7,782 nucleotides of DNA from an uncultured Treponema sp. (GTDB lineage: Bacteria; Spirochaetota; Spirochaetia; Treponematales; Treponemataceae), in the NCBI GenBank assembly GCA_905372265.1, contig CAJPOL010000082.1:1-7782 (forward strand), given 5' to 3'. A program made the position numbers and the translations under genes. Positions 1 through 5,575 of this stretch are shown piece after piece. The first letter of the stretch is position 1, and every line of letters starts with the position of its first letter. The notes below the pieces were generated by a model, which saw only the letters and a list, made by a program, of their open reading frames with translations, had not been told where the DNA came from and did no database searches.

Positions 1-136
1 CATTGCCTGCGCAGGGTGCATCTACCCTGCAAAGCAGTATGTGGCGTATTAAACGATTCAGCTGTGAAAAAAGAATCTGAGCTCTAAAATTATCGTCGTA
101 GATGCAAGCGCGCTTGCCCATACTGAGCGTATCCAT
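1..136 (-). CDS. Possible 5' part of a short unrecognised ORF, cut by window edge
   Basis: An ATG at 136-134 opens a minus-strand frame that stays open for 45 codons to the left edge, beginning MDTLSMGKRACIYDDNF. It starts one base after the stop codon of the remnant at 138-368, an arrangement typical of coupled genes. There is no convincing Shine-Dalgarno sequence before the ATG, the protein has no motif I recognise, and the same bases are rich in inverted repeats (11-30 and 104-117). Both points favour non-coding intergenic DNA. A frame of this length can be open by chance, so it is listed only as a possibility. Confidence 0.18.
   Translation of the reverse strand, partial: MDTLSMGKRACIYDDNFRAQILFSQLNRLIRHILLCRVDAPCAGN
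11..117. repeat. Cluster of short inverted repeats
   Basis: Three perfect inverted repeats are visible. GCAGGGT (11-17) pairs with ACCCTGC (24-30) around a 6-nt loop. GCAAGCGCGCTTGC (104-117) is a self-complementary 14-mer. TGCATCTAC (17-25) is the reverse complement of GTAGATGCA (98-106), so the two hairpins are also linked by a 9-bp long-range match. No T run follows either hairpin, so a simple intrinsic terminator is not evident. The cluster lies just downstream, on the minus strand, of the decayed gene end at 138-368 and may be a dispersed repeat or a terminator region. Confidence 0.4.
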
Positions 137-137
137 T

Positions 138-368
138 TTAGAGAGCATCTCTTAATTCTGTTGTAGACAATTCTTCTGATAATAGCTCGGTTTTCTGCTG
201 CATTAAACCGATAACATTTCTCAACCATTGTTCTTTCAGCCGGGCAAACTCTCGAATCCCATAGATGCTTCGCTCTCCGGCGCTTTTACTCTTATCTTCC
301 TTAATGTGATAGAATCCCTGTCTTGCTATTCCTGTTCGATTGACAAAAAAATATGAAAAGAGTAGTAA
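138..368 (-). pseudogene. Start-less 3' remnant of an unrecognised gene
   Basis: On the minus strand a frame of 76 codons runs from an upstream stop (371-369) to TAA at 140-138. From about residue 9 (VNRTGIARQGFYHIKED) to the C-terminus (TTELRDAL) the composition looks like real protein: charged, probably helical, with stretches such as ERSIYGIREFARLKEQW and LMQQKTELLSEEL. No ATG, GTG or TTG start with a ribosome binding site precedes it; the only ATG lies about 21 codons from the end. It is therefore best read as the surviving C-terminal end of a gene whose 5' part was lost near 345-377, where the ABC transporter's upstream region begins. I do not recognise the family. It could also be a chance open frame, but the composition argues against that. 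Confidence 0.42.
340..368 (+). promoter_or_regulatory. Candidate promoter for the ABC transporter gene
   Basis: A perfect -35 box TTGACA lies at 340-345. Seventeen bases further on is TAGTAA (363-368), a poor -10 match (3 of 6). A better -10-like TATAAA at 370-375 is too far away (24 bases). If 363-368 is used, transcription would begin within a few bases of the ATG at 378, giving an almost leaderless mRNA. The -35 box lies inside the decayed minus-strand frame. Confidence 0.3.
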
Positions 369-377
369 TTATAAACT

Positions 378-2171
378 ATGGAAGAATCACAACGCAGTAG
401 TAAAACAACCGACTGCGAATATTATTTTAATACAAAACGGCCTATCGGAACTTTGTTTCGTCTCTTTAAAACGGAAAAGAAAAACTTAGCATTCTCAGCT
501 GTCTTTTTTTTGATAAAAAACAGTCCTTCATGGGCGCTTCCGATCATCACGGCATATATTATCAATGGTGTTTCCGCTGCATTGCAATATCCGGAAACAA
601 AACCGCAGCAGATACGCGGCATCATCACGTATTTGATTGTTTTTGCCGTACTTGCCGTACAAAATATCGGGACGCATACGGTTTTTATCTATTTTCTTGC
701 AAAGTCGATACGCAATATTGAGGCAGGGATGCGCCTATCAATAGTCAGACGGTTACAGCAGCTCTCCGTTGCGTTTCACGATAAGACGGCCACCGGAGTC
801 ATCCAATCAAAGGTTTTGCGCGATGTGGAAGCAATCCGCAATGTTATCATGATAGGGATGAATATCTATCTACCGGCAATAACCTCTTTTCTCATTGCGT
901 TTGTGATGACGCTGAAAAATGCGCCGGTTGTTTCATTATTATATGCAGTGTGCATACCGGTTGTGCTGATTATTATGCGGGTATTCCGGCGCCGGATGAA
1001 TGCAACGAATAGCGCACTGCGCCGAGATATGGAAAAAATGACCGCCGAAATTACCGAAATGATTGCGATGCTGCCGGTTACAAAGGCGCACGGATTGGAA
1101 AAAGCGGAAGAAGAAAAGCTCGAAAAAGAGTTCCGCATCGTTTTTAAAAACGGCTTACATCTGGATATTGTCAGCGCTCTATTCGGTTCAACCAACTGGG
1201 TGGCATTTCAGCTTTTGCAAATCGCCTGCCTTGCCGTAACCGTTCCTTTTGCGTTTGCCGGCAAGATAGGTACCGGCGATATTATTTTGTATCAAGGCTT
1301 TTTCAATATGGTGCTGAATTCCGTTGCGACGGTTATCAATATGTATCCCGACATCATGCGCGGGATTGATGCCGTCCGATCCGTCGGGGAAATTCTGGAA
1401 TCCGATGAAATCGAACGGAATGAGGGTAAACCGGAAATGAGGGCTATCGCAGGAGAGGTTTCTTTCCATAATGTGTCCTTCTCCTATCCTGATGCATCGC
1501 TCCATGCGCTGAACGATCTGTCGTTTACCGTTAAAGCAGGAGAAAGCGTCGCTTTTGTCGGCGAATCGGGGTCGGGAAAGTCAACCATTATGCAGTTGAT
1601 TTTAGGCTTACGCCACCCGCAAGCCGGTACGGTCAAGGTTGACGGAACCGATCTGACTACGGTTGATTTACGCAGCTACCGCCGGTTCATTTCTGTGGTT
1701 CCGCAATCGGTGATATTGTTTTCCGGTTCGATTTTTCAAAACATCGGATACGGACTGCCGCAGGTAACGCGCGAACAGGTAACGGAAGCAGCGCGGCTTG
1801 CAAACGCTTTGGAATTTATTGAAAAACTTCCTGACGGTTTTGACACCGTTATCGGCGAGTCCGGCATGAAGCTTTCAGGAGGGCAACGCCAGCGTGTCGC
1901 TATTGCGCGCGCCCTTGTCCGGAACCCCCACATTCTTATTTTTGATGAAGCGACAAGCGCTCTCGACGTTATTTCCGAAAAGCTGGTACAAGATGCAATC
2001 GATACGCTGATTAAAGGGCGTACCTGTTTTATCGTTGCGCACCGTTTATCTACCGTACGTAATGTTGACCGCATTTTTGTACTGAAAGACGGGCGCATCA
2101 TAGAAGAAGGCAGTTATGATCAGCTTGTCAATGCAGGCGGCGAATTCGCTCATCTCCGTTCCTTGCAGTAA
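378..2171 (+). CDS. ABC exporter half-transporter (fused permease and ATPase)
   Basis: This 597-residue protein has the standard layout of type IV ABC exporters such as the MsbA and multidrug families. An N-terminal membrane domain has about six helices (near residues 37-60, 82-108, 155-176, 182-201, 265-292 and 298-325) and is followed by a nucleotide-binding domain from about 355. In the latter I see Walker A GESGSGKST (395-403), Q-loop Gln443, the signature LSGGQ (499-503), Walker B ILIFDE (519-524, with catalytic Glu524) and the H-loop His555 in IVAHRLST. All ATPase residues are intact, so it should be active, presumably as a homodimer in the inner membrane because no partner half-transporter is adjacent. 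The substrate cannot be told from sequence; drug, lipid or peptide export are all possible. The ATG at 378 is the only sensible start because the first membrane helix begins near residue 37, but it lacks a well-placed Shine-Dalgarno sequence. Confidence 0.95.
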   Translation: MEESQRSSKTTDCEYYFNTKRPIGTLFRLFKTEKKNLAFSAVFFLIKNSPSWALPIITAYIINGVSAALQYPETKPQQIRGIITYLIVFAVLAVQNIGTHTVFIYFLAKSIRNIEAGMRLSIVRRLQQLSVAFHDKTATGVIQSKVLRDVEAIRNVIMIGMNIYLPAITSFLIAFVMTLKNAPVVSLLYAVCIPVVLIIMRVFRRRMNATNSALRRDMEKMTAEITEMIAMLPVTKAHGLEKAEEEKLEKEFRIVFKNGLHLDIVSALFGSTNWVAFQLLQIACLAVTVPFAFAGKIGTGDIILYQGFFNMVLNSVATVINMYPDIMRGIDAVRSVGEILESDEIERNEGKPEMRAIAGEVSFHNVSFSYPDASLHALNDLSFTVKAGESVAFVGESGSGKSTIMQLILGLRHPQAGTVKVDGTDLTTVDLRSYRRFISVVPQSVILFSGSIFQNIGYGLPQVTREQVTEAARLANALEFIEKLPDGFDTVIGESGMKLSGGQRQRVAIARALVRNPHILIFDEATSALDVISEKLVQDAIDTLIKGRTCFIVAHRLSTVRNVDRIFVLKDGRIIEEGSYDQLVNAGGEFAHLRSLQ

Positions 2172-2237
2172 ATAGGGCACATCGCAAAATACACCGGTTT
2201 AAAGGACTCTCTTTGATGCTTATGCTTTGTTTTTTTA

Positions 2238-2266
2238 TTTACAAACAGGCAAAGCGGGTATATACT
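2238..2266 (+). promoter_or_regulatory. Strong sigma-70-type promoter for cstA
   Basis: TTTACA (2238-2243) and TATACT (2261-2266) are each a 5 of 6 match to the consensus boxes and are separated by exactly 17 bases. Transcription would start near 2273, leaving a leader of about 30 nt that carries the AGGAGG ribosome binding site. This shows that cstA can be transcribed independently of the ABC gene, and it excludes the more upstream ATG at 2227 as the main start. A short inverted repeat, GCTTTG (2224-2229) and CAAAGC (2250-2255), surrounds the -35 box and could be an operator, but it is too short to be sure. Confidence 0.65.
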
Positions 2267-2285
2267 ATAAAAGAAATCACTTCAC

Positions 2286-2291
2286 AGGAGG
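2286..2291 (+). promoter_or_regulatory. Ribosome binding site AGGAGG fixing the cstA start
   Basis: A perfect AGGAGG lies 10 bases before the ATG at 2302. No comparable site precedes the ATG at 2227 that opens the longer frame, and 2227 lies upstream of the predicted transcription start. The site therefore places the cstA start at 2302. Confidence 0.85.
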
Positions 2292-2301
2292 TACTTTTTT
2301 T

Positions 2302-3807
2302 ATGGTAACCTTTTTATCGTGCGTTGCAGCGCTTGTCATCGGTTACTTTGTGTACGGAACAATTGTGGAAAAAGTTTTCGCTCCGAACGAAAACAACAAG
2401 ACACCCGCCATGGCAAATCCTGACGGAATAGATTATGTTCCGATCTCAAAACCGAGGGCTTTTCTCATCCAGCTGTTAAACATTGCAGGACTGGGACCTA
2501 TTTTCGGCGCAATCGCAGGCGCTTTGTGGGGACCGAGCGTTTACCTATGGATTGTCGGCGGTACTATTTTTGCCGGCGGCGTCCATGATTATCTTTCCGG
2601 TATGCTTTCGGTACGCAATGACGGTGCAAGTATTACGGAAATCACCGGTAAGTATTTAGGCCATACTATGCAGCGCATTATGCGCGTATTCGGAATAGTG
2701 CTTCTTATCATGGTAGGCGTTGTATTTATGGTAGGACCGGCCGGTCTGCTTGCGCTCCTCACTCCCGAATGGCTCAACGTAAAAGTATGGACAATCATCA
2801 TATTGGTCTATTACTTCCTTGCGACTCTCCTTCCGGTTGATAAGGTTATTGCACGTCTTTATCCGGTTTTCGGCATATTCCTGATACTGATGGCGCTCGG
2901 CGTGTCAATCGCAACGATGCTGAATACGGGAACCCGCCCCTTGATGGAACTCACTCTTGATAACCTCTATCCGAGCGAAACGCAGCGTCCTATTTGGCCG
3001 CTCATGTTTATTACGGTTGCGTGCGGCGCTATTTCCGGTTTCCATGCGACGCAATCTCCGATTGTTTCGCGTACGTTGAAAAATGAAAAAGAAGGACGCT
3101 GGGTATTTTACGGAGCAATGATATCGGAAGGTATTATCGCTATGGTGTGGGCTTCGGCCGCAATCGCATTCTTTTGGAACAAAGACGGTACCGGTACCGG
3201 TTTAAAAGCGCTCCTTGATATAGGCGGCGGCAATTCCAAATCCGTATATGCAATCTGTACCGGCCTTCTCGGAACAGTCGGCGGTGCGATTGCAATGGTC
3301 GGTGTTATCGCTTGTCCGATTACATCGGGAGATACAGCATTCCGCAGTGCGCGTATGATCATCTTTGATTGGCTCAAACTCGACGAGAAAAAACTCAAGG
3401 TACGGCTTGCTGTTGCCATTCCTCTTCTTCTCGTCGGCTATGCTATTTCTCTTATCAATTATAGTGTCGTATGGCGCTACTTCTCATGGGCAAATCAAAC
3501 GCTTGCGATGATTGTTCTCTGGACGGGAGGCGCGTATCTTGCCACAAACTATCCTAACAAGAACCGCTGCTGGATTGCCGTTATTCCTGCAACTTTCATG
3601 TCCGCCGTTTCCATCACCTATCTGATGTATGCGCCGGAGTGTTTCAATTTGGTCAGGCTTGGTATGCAGGGCATTACGATTTCTTATGCGGTCGGTATTG
3701 CTGCAGCGGCCATTTTCTTTACCGTCTTTATGGTTACCATATACATGAAGCCGGAACGAAGTCTTGAAAATCAAAAAAAGATTATCGTCGGCCGGCAGAG
3801 AGGATAA
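2302..3807 (+). CDS. cstA: CstA-family transporter (short form)
   Basis: The start at 2302 gives a 501-residue, very hydrophobic polytopic inner-membrane protein, matching the short CstA form of Gram-positive bacteria and spirochaetes rather than the roughly 700-residue E. coli CstA/BtsT. Family hallmarks are clear: the N-terminal helix VTFLSCVAALVIGYFVYG, the segment NIAGLGPIFGAIAGALWGP, GGVHDYLSGMLSVRN (around His95-Asp96), SGFHATQSP (245-253) and ITSGDTAFRSAR (340-351). Members studied elsewhere import pyruvate or peptides and are induced by nutrient limitation; which substrate applies here is unknown. For a peptide- and amino-acid-fermenting treponeme, peptide or keto-acid uptake would fit. 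It has its own promoter (2238-2266) and ribosome binding site and is followed by a hairpin at 3827-3865, so it is probably monocistronic. The charged tail (after about residue 480) is short and ends GRQRG. No damage is seen. Confidence 0.93.
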   Translation: MVTFLSCVAALVIGYFVYGTIVEKVFAPNENNKTPAMANPDGIDYVPISKPRAFLIQLLNIAGLGPIFGAIAGALWGPSVYLWIVGGTIFAGGVHDYLSGMLSVRNDGASITEITGKYLGHTMQRIMRVFGIVLLIMVGVVFMVGPAGLLALLTPEWLNVKVWTIIILVYYFLATLLPVDKVIARLYPVFGIFLILMALGVSIATMLNTGTRPLMELTLDNLYPSETQRPIWPLMFITVACGAISGFHATQSPIVSRTLKNEKEGRWVFYGAMISEGIIAMVWASAAIAFFWNKDGTGTGLKALLDIGGGNSKSVYAICTGLLGTVGGAIAMVGVIACPITSGDTAFRSARMIIFDWLKLDEKKLKVRLAVAIPLLLVGYAISLINYSVVWRYFSWANQTLAMIVLWTGGAYLATNYPNKNRCWIAVIPATFMSAVSITYLMYAPECFNLVRLGMQGITISYAVGIAAAAIFFTVFMVTIYMKPERSLENQKKIIVGRQRG

Positions 3808-3826
3808 AGAAACCTTTAATCAACAA

Positions 3827-3865
3827 GGGGCTGTCGAAAAAGTAACCGACTTTTGAGACATCCCC
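3827..3865. terminator. Imperfect long hairpin after cstA; terminator or dispersed repeat
   Basis: GGGG (3827-3830) pairs with CCCC (3862-3865). After one mismatch TGTC pairs with GACA, and after two mismatches AAAAGT pairs with ACTTTT, leaving a 5-nt loop AACCG: 14 pairs in 39 nt. It sits 19 bases after the cstA stop. The following bases (TATTATTCCC) are only weakly T-rich, so termination may be inefficient. The arms GGGGCTGTC and GAGACATCCCC resemble the ends of some insertion sequences (GGGGCTGTCTCAAAA type), so it may instead be a small mobile or dispersed element reused as a terminator. Confidence 0.55.
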
Positions 3866-3907
3866 TATTATTCCCTCCGCATGAGTAACTATGTGCTACG
3901 AATAAGT

Positions 3908-3921
3908 GTTCTTTGAAGAAC
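3908..3921. promoter_or_regulatory. Palindrome upstream of the MATE gene, possible operator
   Basis: GTTCTTTGAAGAAC has perfect 6-bp arms around a 2-nt centre and lies 40 bases before the MATE start codon. It overlaps the only -35-like sequence in the gap (TTGAAG, 3913-3918), which is followed 17 bases later by a poor -10 (TAGTAG, 3936-3941). Position and symmetry would suit a dimeric repressor of an efflux gene, but no regulator gene is nearby and the site occurs once. Confidence 0.3.
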
Positions 3922-3961
3922 TCTGTGAAAAGGTTTAGTAGAAAACAACTATAGAGGTTAT

Positions 3962-5341
3962 ATGTCAGACCACACTTATTTCGGCACGGCGCAGTTTTAT
4001 AAACGGGCGCTTTCCATCGCGCTGCCGGTCATGGCGCAGCTGCTGATACAGAATTTTGTTTCATTAATCGATAATTTTATGGTCGCTGGACTCGGCGATA
4101 TAAAAATGGCAGGCGTAAATACCGCGGGGATGATTATCTTTGTCTTTCTGATCCTCGTGAATAGCCTCTGTTCGGCCGGCGGTATTTTTATGGCTCAGTT
4201 CAACGGGGCAAAAGATGCGGAAGGCATGCAGCAGAGTCTGCGGTTTAAACTGCTGCTCACCGGAGCGGCAGGCCTGCTGTTTACGGTCATCGGTTTGGTT
4301 GCACCGCGCGGCTTATTCGGCTTGATGCTGACAGTGAACACTGATGCAGAGCTCATTATCGATCAGGCGGTACGCTACTCACGTGCCGTTGCATTTTCCG
4401 GAATACTGATGGTATTTTCCCAATCGATTGCATCTTCTTTGCGGGAAATAGGAATCGTCCGCCCGCCGCTTGTTATCTCCATTATCGCAACGCTGGTAAA
4501 CACATTCTTCAACTGGATGCTGATTTACGGAAATCTCAATGCACCCCGTATTGAAGTTGAAGGAGCCGGACTCGCAACTGTTATTGCACGGGCGGTTGAA
4601 CTGGTGTTGTTCATTGCATACATACTGATAAAAAAGCCGCTGTTCCTTTTCAATATATTCAGACTCTTCACTATAAAAATACGGCTGTTCGGAACAATCA
4701 TCAAAAAATCTACTATGCTTCTCTATTCGGAGCTGACGTGGGCTGTAGCAGAAACCGTTTCAACGGCGCTGTACAATACGCGAGGCGGGGTTGAGGTGGT
4801 CGCTGGTATGTCGGCAGGGTTTGTAATTGCAAATCTTTTCTTTATCTGTTTTTCGGGGATTGTAACGGCCTCGTCGGTTATCCTAGGACAGGAACTTGGC
4901 GCCGGTAGGCTTACAGAAGCGAAAAGGTATAAAAATTGGATGCTGACAGGTTCTGTTGTCTTCGGTTTTATATTTATGGTGATCGGTTTTTCTACGGTAC
5001 TGCTAATCCCATTCGTCTTTAAAAACTTAAGCCCTCATTCTCAGGCTATTGCGCGCGGTCTCGTTATCACTGCCGCCGCGTATCTTCCGCTCTGGGCATA
5101 CTTAAACGGGCAGTACGCTATTTCGCGCACCGGCGGCGATACAACAATGGGCGTTATCTGCGACACAATTGCCAACATCCTCTTTGTCGGCGGTATCTTC
5201 CTACTGGTATGGTTCACCCCGCTCGGCCCTGTTGCAATGTATGCAATCGTAAAAGCCTCTGATGTAGTAAAAGCGGTTATCGCCTATTACTGGCTCAAAA
5301 AAGAACGCTGGCTGGTCAATCTAACCGTTGGAGAGAAGTAA
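3962..5341 (+). CDS. MATE-family multidrug/cation antiporter
   Basis: This 459-residue polytopic protein has the normal length of MATE efflux pumps (about 440-470) and roughly twelve hydrophobic segments in two similar halves. The N-terminus, with ALPVMAQLLIQNFVSLIDNFMVAGLG, is the characteristic first helix; Asp37 in it corresponds to the acidic residue commonly found in helix 1 of the family. The start of the second half (LYSELTWAVAETVSTALYNTRGG) and the later IVTASSVILGQELGAG region also fit. Such proteins export cationic drugs, dyes or metabolites across the inner membrane using a Na+ or H+ gradient; substrate and ion cannot be assigned here. The start is supported by TAGAGG ending four bases before the ATG. 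Transcription may come from a weak promoter overlapping the palindrome at 3908-3921 or by read-through from cstA. The frame is intact, and a hairpin follows six bases after the stop codon. Confidence 0.93.
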   Translation: MSDHTYFGTAQFYKRALSIALPVMAQLLIQNFVSLIDNFMVAGLGDIKMAGVNTAGMIIFVFLILVNSLCSAGGIFMAQFNGAKDAEGMQQSLRFKLLLTGAAGLLFTVIGLVAPRGLFGLMLTVNTDAELIIDQAVRYSRAVAFSGILMVFSQSIASSLREIGIVRPPLVISIIATLVNTFFNWMLIYGNLNAPRIEVEGAGLATVIARAVELVLFIAYILIKKPLFLFNIFRLFTIKIRLFGTIIKKSTMLLYSELTWAVAETVSTALYNTRGGVEVVAGMSAGFVIANLFFICFSGIVTASSVILGQELGAGRLTEAKRYKNWMLTGSVVFGFIFMVIGFSTVLLIPFVFKNLSPHSQAIARGLVITAAAYLPLWAYLNGQYAISRTGGDTTMGVICDTIANILFVGGIFLLVWFTPLGPVAMYAIVKASDVVKAVIAYYWLKKERWLVNLTVGEK

Positions 5342-5346
5342 ACCGC

Positions 5347-5376
5347 ACCCTCCTCATTTATTCGTGCGGAGGGTTT
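5347..5376 (+). terminator. Terminator-like hairpin after the MATE gene
   Basis: ACCCTCC (5347-5353) pairs with GGAGGGT (5368-5374) around a 14-nt loop, followed by TTTAAT, just after the stop codon at 5341. A second, mutually exclusive stem is possible: CCGCAC (5343-5348) with GTGCGG (5364-5369). Position and T tract favour a transcription terminator, although the tract is short and the loop long. Confidence 0.5.
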
Positions 5377-5414
5377 AATACCCCGACGCTTGCGTCGTAA
5401 CGAAGGGTATTAAA
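5374..5414. repeat. Nested inverted repeat (10-bp outer, 6-bp inner stem)
   Basis: TTTAATACCC (5374-5383) is perfectly complementary to GGGTATTAAA (5405-5414). Directly inside the left arm, CGACGC (5384-5389) pairs with GCGTCG (5392-5397), and TAACGAA forms a one-sided bulge. The element overlaps the tail of the MATE terminator. It shares the core ACCCCGACGC-2 nt-GCGTCG, with one base different, with the hairpin at 5447-5466, so the two look like copies of one GC-rich unit. Confidence 0.6.
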
Positions 5415-5446
5415 GCCGACTGCAACCACCTTATGAGAACAACATA

Positions 5447-5466
5447 CCCCGACGCTCGCGTCGGGG
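5447..5466. terminator. GC-rich hairpin between convergent genes, possible bidirectional terminator
   Basis: CCCCGACGC (5447-5455) pairs perfectly with GCGTCGGGG (5458-5466), giving a very stable 9-bp stem. AACAAC and TTGTTG on the flanks could extend it with a small bulge. On either strand the following bases are only moderately T-rich (TTGTTGATTG on plus, TATGTTGTTCT on minus). It lies 110 bases beyond the stop of the minus-strand lipoprotein gene and 106 beyond the MATE stop. The remaining bases between 5467 and 5575 show no supported feature. Confidence 0.5.
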
Positions 5467-5575
5467 TTGTTGATTGAAGGTCTTTACGCTCGCTTTAAAG
5501 CAGCGGAAAAGCCGTACAGGCTGATAAGGCCATTTGTTGATTCGTCTTTCTCCGCCGGTATCATCCCCTGCCCGT

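Noticed and set aside
2227..2301. Longer N-terminus for the CstA protein starting at ATG 2227
   Set aside because: The extra 25 codons overlap a strong promoter (2238-2266), lack a ribosome binding site and are unlike CstA N-termini; AGGAGG points to 2302.
378..5341. One operon joining the ABC, CstA and MATE genes
   Set aside because: Gaps of 130 and 154 bases, a good promoter before cstA and a hairpin after it argue for separate units, although read-through cannot be excluded.
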